From: Roseibium album
GTDB lineage: Bacteria > Pseudomonadota > Alphaproteobacteria > Rhizobiales > Stappiaceae
NCBI RefSeq assembly: GCF_001404515.1
Contig: NZ_CXWE01000002.1
Span: forward strand, 558,001 to 622,000
DNA: 64,000 nt
Direction: 5' to 3'
Shown: positions 36,292 to 44,718 of the stretch, one piece after another
Numbering within the stretch: position 1 is the stretch's first letter
How the letters are laid out: the number at the start of each line of letters is the position of its first letter
Notes under the pieces: generated by a model
The model's database searches: none
Seen by the model: only the letters and a program-made list of their open reading frames with translations
Told to the model about the DNA's origin: nothing
Position numbers and translations under genes: made by a program

Positions 36292-37059
36292 TGCCTGAAG
36301 CTTTCAAACCTTTTGCGGTGACCAGATGATTGCGCAGGAAATCCGGCGGCGGGCAAACCCGGCCGGGAAGACCCTTTTTTGCAAGCAAATCAATTCATCA
36401 TTGATAATTAAATCGATAAAATTTTACACAAATGCCGGTTTTGTCGAATGAGATTGCCCGCCGGCAATACTGCCCGAACATTATCCTTTTGTTTTTAAAA
36501 TGAAATTTCGCACGACACCCGAAGATGCCATCGTCAAAAATACGTATGATCTCCTTGAAGAAAGCTGAACAAGATCATTTGACTCCCGTCTTGCTCGAGA
36601 ATTCTTTTGCATTTTCGACACCGCATCGGGATTTGGCGGGCAATACCGTTTGACCAGATTGCCGATCGCGCCAAGACGGTTGCCATGTCCAACAGCTTGC
36701 CCACTGTGAGGTCATTCAGATTCGCGCCAATAAAATATCGGCGACCGCGCTTTCATTCGATTCAAATATTCACTCAAAATCTACAGAATCCCAAGAATAA
36801 AACTGAAGAACGAGCAATATATTTATGCATTTATGAAACATAAACTAATTCATCATCATGATAAATCTCGTAGTTCATCAAAACGTGAATTTCTATATTC
36901 AAGTTTATTTAAGATTATCAGATAATCGGCATTTTATTCAATAATTCGTATTTTTGCCTTTGGAGAGTTTACATGATTTTCACCAGCAAATCCCCCGTCG
37001 CTTACCATTGGTTAACCATATAAATTTACTTTTTGCGCAGATAACAAAACGGCGCATTG
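36292..37059. other. AT-rich intergenic gap between GntR and TolC-like genes
   Basis: About 770 bases with much lower GC than the rest of the window, especially 36720-36960. A small open frame (36607-36843) has no ribosome site or features. Contains a perfect 15-base palindrome at 36913-36927 and a TGGTTAACCA palindrome at 37009-37018 just before the tolC-like start. No RNA gene recognised. Confidence 0.5.
36913..36927. promoter_or_regulatory. Perfect palindrome GATTATC-A-GATAATC
   Basis: Fifteen-base palindrome in the AT-rich leader, about 130 bases before the TolC-like gene. Could be an operator of an unassigned regulator. Confidence 0.4.
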
Positions 37060-38664
37060 ATGACACCTTTTTTCGCCCCTCTGAAATTGCTGCGAGGGAT
37101 CAGTTTCAACCTGGCAATTATGCTGTCCGGACTGTCTCTGGTCAGCCTGCTCCTTGCGCATGCGCCCGCCATGGCACAATCGCTCGAGGAAGCCATGTCG
37201 GCTGCCTACGCCGTCAATCCGCGCCTCAAGGCAGAGCGCTCACGCTATCAGGCGACAAACCAGGGTGTCTGGACGGCGCGATCGGAATTCCTTCCGACCG
37301 TCACCGGTTCCTACCTGGGGGAGCACAACGCACGCAGCCTGAACAGCACAAACAACCGCGATCGCGATTTTTCACACGAACTGAACCTCTCCGTCTCGCA
37401 GACCCTTTTTCAGGGCTTTGCAGGTGTGAACCGTCTTAACCAGGCGCATGAGGAGGCCGTTTCCGGACGCAACCAGTTGATTGGTGCTGAACAGACATTG
37501 ATGCTGAATACCGCCGATGCCTATCTCCGCGTCGTAAGGGACCTCGAAATTCTTGGCCGGCTGAGGGCTTATACCGCCGTGGTGCAGCGCGAGGTGACTG
37601 CGTCAAGGGCCCGTTACAGGTCCGGCGATGCGACCCGGACCGACATCGAACAGGCACTTGCTCGTCTGGCGGAAGCGCAGGGCAACAGCGATCAGGCAGT
37701 CGGTGACCTGGAGGCATCGGAAGCCCTGTATAAGCGCCTGACCGGTCAAATCCCGAAACGACTCGGATGGCCAGCCGTTCCCAAATCGATCCTGCCGGCA
37801 AATCTGGACAACGCCATATCAACTGCGCTTCAGAACAATCCGTCCATTCGCGCCGCCACGGCGGATGCAAGAGCAGCCCGTTACGCGGCTCGTGCCTCGG
37901 TTGGCGACATGCTGCCGCGTGTCTCGCTCGAGAGCGAATGGGAAAACGGATACAAGGACAATCTTTCCAGCCAGGACGATGAAGAATTCAGGTTCGGTGT
38001 GCGCGTGTCCGCACCGCTGTTCACTGGTGGTCGGAACATTGCTGCCGTCAGACGCGCGAAATTCACAGCTTCACAGGAAGAGTATGAGCTTGATGACACG
38101 CAGCAGATCATTCGGGAAAACGTCATCCGGGCAATGAAGCAACGCACGGCTTCAAGGCTACGTGCACAGGCAGGCAAAAGAGCGATCGAGGCGAACAAAA
38201 GAGCCGTCAAAGGTCTTCAGATCGAGTTTGACGGCGGTCAGCGCACACTGCTCGACGTGCTGGACGGTGAACGGGAACTCCTCTTGAGCCAGGTCGACTA
38301 TGTCCGTGCCCGTTACGATGCGCGGATTGCCGATTTCTTCCTGTTGGCAAACATCGGCCGGTTGGCTCCCAGGCACTTTGCGATCATCGAAACGCGCCCG
38401 GCTCCGGTCAGTCGGCTCGTTCCCGAATTCCCTCCTGAAAACCTGGAACTGGGTCCAACAGAAAACGATACGTTAGAGACACAGGTGGCAACTTCCTCTC
38501 ATGTTGAACCGCTTGGCTATCAATCTCAGGCAAACGGTTCCATCAACTGGGTCAACTGGCCATATCGCAACGGCACTGAAAATGAAACTCGGCCGGCTGC
38601 ACCAAGGAATCGGACACGGAAACTCTGGAATTCTCTTGCCGCTCTTGGTCTCCACCACTTCTGA
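37060..38664 (+). CDS. TolC-family outer membrane efflux protein
   Basis: 534-residue outer-membrane channel for type I secretion or RND/MFS efflux. N-terminal signal region with a hydrophobic stretch ending in APAMAQS near residue 40, then two tandem OEP domains (about 45-235 and 250-440) that build the trimeric barrel and helical tunnel. A roughly 90-residue C-terminal tail beyond the second OEP domain is low in recognisable features. No membrane-fusion or ATPase partner gene is adjacent, so it probably serves systems encoded elsewhere. The ATG at 37060 is preferred over the TTG immediately before it. Confidence 0.88.
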   Translation: MTPFFAPLKLLRGISFNLAIMLSGLSLVSLLLAHAPAMAQSLEEAMSAAYAVNPRLKAERSRYQATNQGVWTARSEFLPTVTGSYLGEHNARSLNSTNNRDRDFSHELNLSVSQTLFQGFAGVNRLNQAHEEAVSGRNQLIGAEQTLMLNTADAYLRVVRDLEILGRLRAYTAVVQREVTASRARYRSGDATRTDIEQALARLAEAQGNSDQAVGDLEASEALYKRLTGQIPKRLGWPAVPKSILPANLDNAISTALQNNPSIRAATADARAARYAARASVGDMLPRVSLESEWENGYKDNLSSQDDEEFRFGVRVSAPLFTGGRNIAAVRRAKFTASQEEYELDDTQQIIRENVIRAMKQRTASRLRAQAGKRAIEANKRAVKGLQIEFDGGQRTLLDVLDGERELLLSQVDYVRARYDARIADFFLLANIGRLAPRHFAIIETRPAPVSRLVPEFPPENLELGPTENDTLETQVATSSHVEPLGYQSQANGSINWVNWPYRNGTENETRPAAPRNRTRKLWNSLAALGLHHF

Positions 38665-38781
38665 TCATCCCTTGATCCCCTTGTCTGCGCCTCATCTTTT
38701 GAAATAAGTCTCTTTCATTGCCCTTTGTTGCAGGCTCGGTCCTCCTTCAGTGTCTGCCGCGATTTCAGGAGAGAGTTGAAG

Positions 38782-39729
38782 ATGAAGCCGGTTGTTCCCT
38801 TCGTACCCGAAGCAACTTCTCACGAACGGGATATGTGGCAGGAAGAACTTGGCAGGACACTGGCCCCATATGCCACCGTCAAACCGTTCGAAAAGCTGAC
38901 CGACGATGAACGCCAAACTGCCACGGTGGCAATTGTCGCAAATCCGGATCCGGCCGATGTTGCTGCTCTCCCCAATCTTGTCTGGGTACAGAGCCTGTGG
39001 GCCGGCGTTGAACGCCTGACCGCCGAATTGCCGCAGGATGGACCGCTGATCGTGCGTCTGGCCGACCCGCAGATGGCGGACACCATGTCTGAGGCCGTGC
39101 TTGCCTGGACGCTCTACGTTCATCGCGACATGCCGCGCTACATGCATCAGCAACGCGATAAGGTCTGGCAGGAGCAGCTTCTGAAAACACCGCAGGAACG
39201 CACGGTTGGCGTTCTCGGCCTGGGGAAACTGGGAAGTGCCTCTGCCCAGCGTCTGAGTGCCAACGGTTTCAGGGTCCTGGGTTGGAGCCGTGGTGAAAAA
39301 ACCCGTGATGGCATCATCTGCTTTCATGGTAAGGAGGGATTGTTCAACCTCCTCGGACAGTCCGACATTGTTGTGATTCTGGTGCCGCTTACCTCCGAAA
39401 CGCGTGGAATGTTGGGTTCTGAAGAACTGAATGGCTGCAAAAAGGGAGCAGCCATCATCAATTTTGCCCGGGGACCTATCCTCGATGTCGATGCGCTTGT
39501 CGCAGCGCTCGATCGGGGGCATCTTTCTCACGCCGTTCTCGACGTATTCGATGAAGAACCACTTACGCCGGAAAGCCCGCTTTGGCAGCACGACAAGGTG
39601 ACGGTGCTGCCGCACATTTCTGCACCGACAATCACCGGCACAGCGTCAATGATTGTCGCCAGGAACATACGAGCGTATCTGGAGTCGGGAAGAATTCCGC
39701 AACATGTCGACCGAATGCAGGGATACTGA
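38782..39729 (+). CDS. D-2-hydroxyacid dehydrogenase, GhrA-like (glyoxylate/hydroxypyruvate reductase)
   Basis: 315-residue NAD(P)-dependent dehydrogenase. Rossmann motif VLGLGKLGSASA; catalytic Arg in NFARGPILD, Glu in DVFDEEPL and His in LPHISAPT. The short form and the sequence around the active site are like GhrA, which reduces glyoxylate and hydroxypyruvate. ATG at 38782 has AGGAGAG upstream. A start at 38725 is possible but has no ribosome site. Followed 80 bases later by a TIM-barrel isomerase gene on the same strand. Confidence 0.87.
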   Translation: MKPVVPFVPEATSHERDMWQEELGRTLAPYATVKPFEKLTDDERQTATVAIVANPDPADVAALPNLVWVQSLWAGVERLTAELPQDGPLIVRLADPQMADTMSEAVLAWTLYVHRDMPRYMHQQRDKVWQEQLLKTPQERTVGVLGLGKLGSASAQRLSANGFRVLGWSRGEKTRDGIICFHGKEGLFNLLGQSDIVVILVPLTSETRGMLGSEELNGCKKGAAIINFARGPILDVDALVAALDRGHLSHAVLDVFDEEPLTPESPLWQHDKVTVLPHISAPTITGTASMIVARNIRAYLESGRIPQHVDRMQGY

Positions 39730-39810
39730 ACAATGACGTCGCCGCGTCGTAACAGTGTCAAGGAAATCAATCTATCAGGTTCTCAAGTTTTCAATTTCAA
39801 CAGGTGAACA

Positions 39811-40629
39811 ATGTCAGATCTTCCGATTCTCGGTGCAGCACTCAACGTCAATGCTCTTGAAACCCATCGCCGGCTGATGCTCGACAAACATCGGGATCTT
39901 GAACTGCAGGATTTCTGGCCCGCAGAGGTCCTCAACGGTGACTGGACGCCGCTGGTCGAGCGCGCAAAGTCACTTCTTGACGGCCACGAAGGTCGCGTTG
40001 GTATTCATGGCCCATTCTGGGGTTTCAACATCGATTCCGTGGATGTCGATGTGCGGCAAGTCGTCAGGAAACGCCTGCTCCAGGGTCTCGACGTCTGTGA
40101 AGCGCTTGGCGCAACGCATATGGTCGTTCACAGTCCCTATTCCACCTGGGACTACAACAATCTCGACAATTTCGAAAACGCCCGCGAACGCAAGGTCGAG
40201 CTTTGCCACCTGACCATGAAGGACGCTGTCAGGCGTGCGGAGGATATCGGCTGCGAACTGGTAATCGAGAACATAGAGGACAAGGACCCACATGCGCGGG
40301 TCAAGCTCGCCGAAAGCTTCGACTCGCCTTCCGTGAAAGTGTCGATCGATACTGGCCACGCGCATTATGCCCACGGTTCTACCGGTGCTCCCCCGGTCGA
40401 TTATTACGTCAAGGCTGCCGGTAACGCGCTCCGTCACATCCACCTTCAGGACGCCGATGGTTATGCAGACCGCCACTGGACGCTCGGTGAAGGCACGATC
40501 AACTGGCATGCCGTCTTTGATGCGCTTGCGAAACTCGACAGCAACCCGAGGCTGATCATTGAGCTCCGTGATCACGCGGGGCTTCCGGCCTCCATAGCCA
40601 ACATGGCCGCACTCGGACTGGCTCAGTAA
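39811..40629 (+). CDS. Sugar phosphate isomerase/epimerase family TIM-barrel protein
   Basis: 272-residue AP-endonuclease-2-like TIM barrel. Metal-binding positions typical of this superfamily are visible: Glu in LVIENIED, Asp and His in SIDTGHAHY, His in RHIHLQDADG and Glu in IIELRDH. Members isomerise or epimerise sugars, keto-acids or hydroxypyruvate. The exact reaction is unknown; adjacency to a GhrA-like dehydrogenase suggests a short-chain hydroxy- or keto-acid route. Confidence 0.8.
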   Translation: MSDLPILGAALNVNALETHRRLMLDKHRDLELQDFWPAEVLNGDWTPLVERAKSLLDGHEGRVGIHGPFWGFNIDSVDVDVRQVVRKRLLQGLDVCEALGATHMVVHSPYSTWDYNNLDNFENARERKVELCHLTMKDAVRRAEDIGCELVIENIEDKDPHARVKLAESFDSPSVKVSIDTGHAHYAHGSTGAPPVDYYVKAAGNALRHIHLQDADGYADRHWTLGEGTINWHAVFDALAKLDSNPRLIIELRDHAGLPASIANMAALGLAQ

Positions 40630-40784
40630 GTGCTTGCTTGCTCGGAAGCGACGCGACCCCACAAACTTGTGATGAGGTTTTATCGGACAAGAACACACCC
40701 TTTGCCTAAGTAAGGCGCAATAGGCTCAGGGCCGGTCTTCACGCCTCCTGGATCCAAAGATTTCAGCAAGGGTACTCAAACCAG

Positions 40785-41501
40785 ATGCTCGAACTTCCGC
40801 TGGCTTATCTCGCTGGTCTCCTGACGCTGATCAACCCATGCGTGCTGCCGGTTCTTCCGATCGTTCTCGCTTCTGCACTCAACGCAAACCGGCAGGCGCC
40901 GTTTGCGCTGGCAGCAGGAATGAGCGTTTCCTTCGTCGCTGTGGGCATGCTGATTTCAACGCTCGGCTACGCCATCGGTCTGACGGAAGACGTCATGTCG
41001 AAGGTCGGTGCCAGCCTGATGATCGTCTTCGGAATTGTTTTGCTGGTCCCCTCCTTCAGCCAGCGGTTCGAGCTCGCCACCGCGGGGATTTCGGGTTCCG
41101 CAGGTCAAAGACTGCAGAGCACCGACACGAGTGGCCTTCGAGGCCAGTTCCTTGGCGGTGTATTGCTGGGCGCTGTCTGGTCGCCTTGCATCGGACCGAC
41201 ACTTGGCGGCGCGATCGCGCTTGCCTCCCAGGGCGAGAACCTGCTTTGGGCCACGCTCATCATGTGCTCTTTTGCTCTGGGCGTCTCGACCCTGATTGTC
41301 GGCCTTGGCCTCGGAGCTGGACAGACGCTGAGGATGAGGGCCGACAAACTGCGCGGGATTGCCGAGAAATCCAAATCCGTCATGGGAATCGTATTTATCG
41401 CAGTCGGCTTGTTACTCTTGCTCAATGTCCATCACATGATCGACGCATGGGCCATGAGCGTCATGCCCATCTGGCTGCAGGATTTGTCAGTCCGGTTTTG
41501 A
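40785..41501 (+). CDS. ccdA: CcdA-family cytochrome c biogenesis / thiol-disulfide transporter
   Basis: 238-residue inner-membrane protein with about six hydrophobic segments. The two redox cysteines lie in the family motifs NPCVLPVLP (Cys19) and SPCIGP (near residue 130). CcdA relays electrons from cytoplasmic thioredoxin to periplasmic thiol proteins. The next gene, 22 bases on, encodes an exported thioredoxin-like protein, so the two together resemble a split DsbD. Confidence 0.9.
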   Translation: MLELPLAYLAGLLTLINPCVLPVLPIVLASALNANRQAPFALAAGMSVSFVAVGMLISTLGYAIGLTEDVMSKVGASLMIVFGIVLLVPSFSQRFELATAGISGSAGQRLQSTDTSGLRGQFLGGVLLGAVWSPCIGPTLGGAIALASQGENLLWATLIMCSFALGVSTLIVGLGLGAGQTLRMRADKLRGIAEKSKSVMGIVFIAVGLLLLLNVHHMIDAWAMSVMPIWLQDLSVRF

Positions 41502-41523
41502 TATTATCGGGAAAGGAAGTCTT

Positions 41524-41946
41524 ATGAATCGTCGCCATTTTCTTGCTACGACCGCCGGTGCCGCATTAACCGCTGTGATGCTCCCGGCAACCGCACATGC
41601 CGGAGGAACTCTCGATTATTCTCCGGGGCTTATCCAGAAGCATCTTGCCGACGGCAAGACCGTTTTCGTCGATTACGCCGCCTCCTGGTGCGGTACCTGC
41701 GCACGCCAGGAGCGTGTGATCAATGCTCTCAGATCCGAAAACCCGGCCTACGACCAGGCTCTGGTTTTCGTGCGTGTCGACTGGGATGACTACAGCAGCC
41801 ACGAAGTGACCAAGTCCCGCAAAATTCCGCGCCGGTCGACACTCATTGTTCTGAAAGGTGATCAGGAACTGGGACGCGTAGTAGCCGGAACCAGCGAAAA
41901 ACAGATCAAGTCCCTGCTCGATGTAGGACTTCAGGCGGGAAGCTGA
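41524..41946 (+). CDS. Exported thioredoxin-like protein (DsbD-gamma-like)
   Basis: 140-residue protein. N-terminus MNRRHFLATTAGAALTAV resembles a Tat signal with the twin Arg, cleavage near AHA (residue 26). The thioredoxin-fold domain has the active site Cys56-Gly-Thr-Cys59 in YAASWCGTCARQE, closer to the C-terminal domain of DsbD than to classical thioredoxin. It would be reduced by the CcdA protein encoded just upstream. A strong ribosome site (GGAAAGGA) precedes the ATG. Periplasmic target unknown. Confidence 0.85.
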   Translation: MNRRHFLATTAGAALTAVMLPATAHAGGTLDYSPGLIQKHLADGKTVFVDYAASWCGTCARQERVINALRSENPAYDQALVFVRVDWDDYSSHEVTKSRKIPRRSTLIVLKGDQELGRVVAGTSEKQIKSLLDVGLQAGS

Positions 41947-41960
41947 CCAGCTCTCGACCG

Positions 41961-42000
41961 GACAAGAACCGGCCTCCGCGTTGCCCGCGGAGGTCTTGTC
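41961..42000. terminator. Bidirectional terminator-like hairpin between thioredoxin and gnd genes
   Basis: Forty-base structure: outer arms GACAAGA (41961-41967) and TCTTGTC (41994-42000), a 5-base bulge, and inner arms CCTCCGCG/CGCGGAGG (41973-41980, 41986-41993). It lies between the convergent stops at 41946 and 42004. No strong U-tract is visible. Confidence 0.6.
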
Positions 42001-42003
42001 GTG

Positions 42004-43428
42004 TCAGCCCATTGCCCAGGGACCGTGGTACCCGCCACCGTCCTTGTCGGTTCGTTCAAAGCCATGCGCTCCGAAGAAGTCGCGCTGTCCCTGAAGCATA
42101 TTCGCGGTTGAACGGGCGGTGCGCATGATGTCGAAATAGGACAGAGCCGATGACAGCGCCGGAACCGGCAACCCGTGAAGCGCCGCCTGCGCCACGACCT
42201 GGCGCAATTTGCCTTCGGTCTCCTTCAGTTTCTCCGAGAAGAACGGCGCAAACATCAGGTTCCGCTGCGGATCATCCGTCAGCGCCGCCGACATGTCGTT
42301 CAGCATTGCAGACCGGATAATGCAACCGTTCCGCCAGATCATGGCAATTTTCGGGAGATGCATGGCCCATCCGTATTGCTTTGCAGCTTCCAGAATGAGA
42401 CCGAACCCCTGTGCATAGCAGACGATCTTGCCGGCAACGAGCGCCGCTTCGAGAGCATCGATGCCGAGAACATTCCGGTCCATCGGTTGAGGCGCCGCGC
42501 CGAATTCCGCCTCGCCTGCCTTGCGCTCATCAAGCCTGGAGGACATGTTGCGTACCGCGACCGCAGCCTCGATGGTGCTTGCCGGCGTTCCGAGCATCAG
42601 TGCCTCTATCGCTGTCCAACGGCCAGTGCCCTTCTGCCCTGCCCGATCAAGGATAATATCGAGCATAGGTTTCCCGGTCTGCGGATCCGCCGCCTTGGCT
42701 ACCTTTCCGGAGATTTCGATCAGATAGGACTGCAGGATACCGCCGTTCCAGGTCTCAAGTACCTCACCGATCTCTCCGGCAGTCATGCCGAAACCGTCGC
42801 GCATGACGCCGTAGACCTCGGCAATCATCTGCATATCGGCATATTCAATGCCGTTATGCACGGTTTTGACCAGGTGACCCGCCCCGGCCTCGCCCAGATG
42901 GGCGGCGCACGGTTCTCCGTCATGCTTCGCAGAGATCGCTTCGAGGATATGTCCGACCTGATTCCAGGCATCAGTGGGCCCACCCGCCATGACAGACGGT
43001 CCGAACCGGGCACCTTCCTCGCCACCTGAAACACCGATGCCCATGAAACGGGGTCCCTGCTTTTCAGCCGCTTCGGCACGCCGGTTGGTGTCGTGGTAAT
43101 TGGCATTGCCGGCATCGATGATAAGGTCGCCGGCATCAAGCAAGGGGCGCAGCGCTTCGATCTGCGCGTCGACGGCCTCACCGGCCGGAACCATCAAAAT
43201 GACTGCGCGCGGTGATTTGATCGAACCGACAAAGTCTTTCAGGTCTTTCGATGGCACCAGTTTGCCGGCGAGTTCTCCCGCCTTGGCCATGAACTGGTCC
43301 GTCTTTTCGCCCGTCCTGTTGTAAACCGCGATCTGAAAGCCGTTTTCGGCAATGTTGAGAGCAAGATTCCCGCCCATCGTTCCAAGACCGATCAGCCCAA
43401 TTTCCGCAATAGCGCCTTGTGAACTCAT
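42004..43428 (-). CDS. gnd: 6-phosphogluconate dehydrogenase, decarboxylating
   Basis: 474-residue NADP-dependent enzyme of the pentose phosphate pathway (6-phosphogluconate to ribulose 5-phosphate and CO2). Rossmann motif IGLIGLGTMGGNLALN at the N-terminus, FMGIGVSGGEEGARFGPS, and the catalytic Lys in HLVKTVHNGIEYADMQ; the C-terminal tail YHGPW is also normal. The ATG at 43428 is preceded by GAAAGG; an in-frame ATG at 43446 is less likely. Divergent from the iron-type binding protein gene. Confidence 0.95.
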   Translation of the reverse strand: MSSQGAIAEIGLIGLGTMGGNLALNIAENGFQIAVYNRTGEKTDQFMAKAGELAGKLVPSKDLKDFVGSIKSPRAVILMVPAGEAVDAQIEALRPLLDAGDLIIDAGNANYHDTNRRAEAAEKQGPRFMGIGVSGGEEGARFGPSVMAGGPTDAWNQVGHILEAISAKHDGEPCAAHLGEAGAGHLVKTVHNGIEYADMQMIAEVYGVMRDGFGMTAGEIGEVLETWNGGILQSYLIEISGKVAKAADPQTGKPMLDIILDRAGQKGTGRWTAIEALMLGTPASTIEAAVAVRNMSSRLDERKAGEAEFGAAPQPMDRNVLGIDALEAALVAGKIVCYAQGFGLILEAAKQYGWAMHLPKIAMIWRNGCIIRSAMLNDMSAALTDDPQRNLMFAPFFSEKLKETEGKLRQVVAQAALHGLPVPALSSALSYFDIMRTARSTANMLQGQRDFFGAHGFERTDKDGGGYHGPWAMG

Positions 43429-43649
43429 AGACGGTGCCTTTCTCAAATCGATTTAACTTTTGGTCACGCGGTGATATCCGACCCGTCCTCTCGGGGCAAT
43501 GCCTAGCTCGCCCCCTCGATCCATCCATTTTTTTGACCAATACCTTCAAACGCGAGATTTCTGCGGCACTCGAAAATTACTGTCACATAAGACTGCTAAC
43601 CACCTTGGCATCCGCATCCTCCTGCGGTTCTGCTCAAAGGATTTGTCTG

Positions 43650-44630
43650 ATGAAGAACTTTCTGATTGCAGCCGGCCTTCTGGCCGCAGCGACTGCGACA
43701 GCTTATGCCGAGGACGTAACCGGCACGCTGGTGCTGTACACCTCCCAGCCAAATGCGGATGCCCAGGCAACCGTTGATGCGTTCAAGGTCAGGCACCCCG
43801 GTGTTGATGTTGAATGGGTTCGCGACGGCACCACGAAAATGATGGCAAAGCTCCGTGCCGAATTCGAGGCCGGGGCTCCGAAGCCGGACGTCCTCCTGAT
43901 CGCCGACATGGTCACCATGGAAGGTCTGAAAAAGGAAGGGCGCCTGATGGCGCACGAAGGCGCAGATACTTCTGCCTACGATCCGGCGATCATGGACGAC
44001 GACAAGACCTATTTCTCAACGAAACTGATCACCACGGGCATTGTCTACAACACCAACGCGCCGATGGTGCCGACATCCTACAAGGATCTCCTCAAGGAAG
44101 AAGCCACGGACAAGCTGGCGATGCCATCCCCCCTGACGTCCGGCGCGGCAACCATCCACATGACCGCGCTGACCTCAAATCCGGATCTAGGCTGGGCGCT
44201 TTATGAAGGCCTTGCCGACCAGGGTGCCAATCCCAAGGGTGGCAACGGTGGTACCTACAAGGCGATTGCAGGCGGTGAAAAACTCTACGGCTTCGTTGTC
44301 GACTTCCTGCCGATCCGTGAAAAACTCAAAGGCGCTCCGGTTGAGTTCGTGTTTCCCGAAGAAGGCGTCTCCGCAGTCACCGAGCCCGTCGCAATCCTGT
44401 CAACGGCCCAGAACCCGAACGCTGCCAAGGCGTTTGTGGATTTCCTCCTGTCGGAAGACGGCCAGAAACTGGCTTCGTCCCAGGGTTACCTCCCTGCGCA
44501 CCCGTCCGTCGCCGCTCCTGAAGGTTTCCCGGAGCGTAAAGACATCAAGCTGATGGAGTTTGACCCCGCCCAGGCCCTGCAACAGGATCAGGCCAACAAG
44601 ATCAAGTTCACCGAGATCTTCGGCGGCTGA
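43650..44630 (+). CDS. ABC transporter substrate-binding protein, AfuA/FbpA family
   Basis: 326-residue periplasmic binding protein with signal peptide MKNFLIAAGLLAAATATAYA. Type II fold of the Fe3+ (FbpA/AfuA) and 2-aminoethylphosphonate group: LVLYTSQPN at the N-terminus, ADMVTMEGLKKEGRL, ITTGIVYNT and the C-terminal LLSEDGQKLASSQGYLPA. The tyrosine pair that binds iron in FbpA is not clearly evident, so the ligand may instead be an organophosphonate or phosphorylated sugar. The frame is open upstream but the signal peptide fixes the ATG at 43650. Followed by a stem-loop and the permease gene. Confidence 0.82.
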   Translation: MKNFLIAAGLLAAATATAYAEDVTGTLVLYTSQPNADAQATVDAFKVRHPGVDVEWVRDGTTKMMAKLRAEFEAGAPKPDVLLIADMVTMEGLKKEGRLMAHEGADTSAYDPAIMDDDKTYFSTKLITTGIVYNTNAPMVPTSYKDLLKEEATDKLAMPSPLTSGAATIHMTALTSNPDLGWALYEGLADQGANPKGGNGGTYKAIAGGEKLYGFVVDFLPIREKLKGAPVEFVFPEEGVSAVTEPVAILSTAQNPNAAKAFVDFLLSEDGQKLASSQGYLPAHPSVAAPEGFPERKDIKLMEFDPAQALQQDQANKIKFTEIFGG

Positions 44631-44653
44631 CGCAATTTTTTACAGACATGATT

Positions 44654-44685
44654 GCAGGCAGCGCGACCGGCTTCGCGCTGCCTGC
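44654..44685 (+). other. Stem-loop between binding-protein and permease genes
   Basis: Perfect 13-bp stem GCAGGCAGCGCGA/TCGCGCTGCCTGC with a 6-base loop, 23 bases after the binding-protein stop and 33 before the permease start. Same arrangement as in the three sugar ABC operons. Confidence 0.75.
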
Positions 44686-44718
44686 CTTGGGAATATTTTG
44701 TCCGACAGTCGCACGCGT

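Noticed and set aside
36607-36843. 78-codon open frame in the AT-rich gap
   Set aside because: No ribosome site, no recognisable motif, and position in AT-rich DNA where short open frames have no support.
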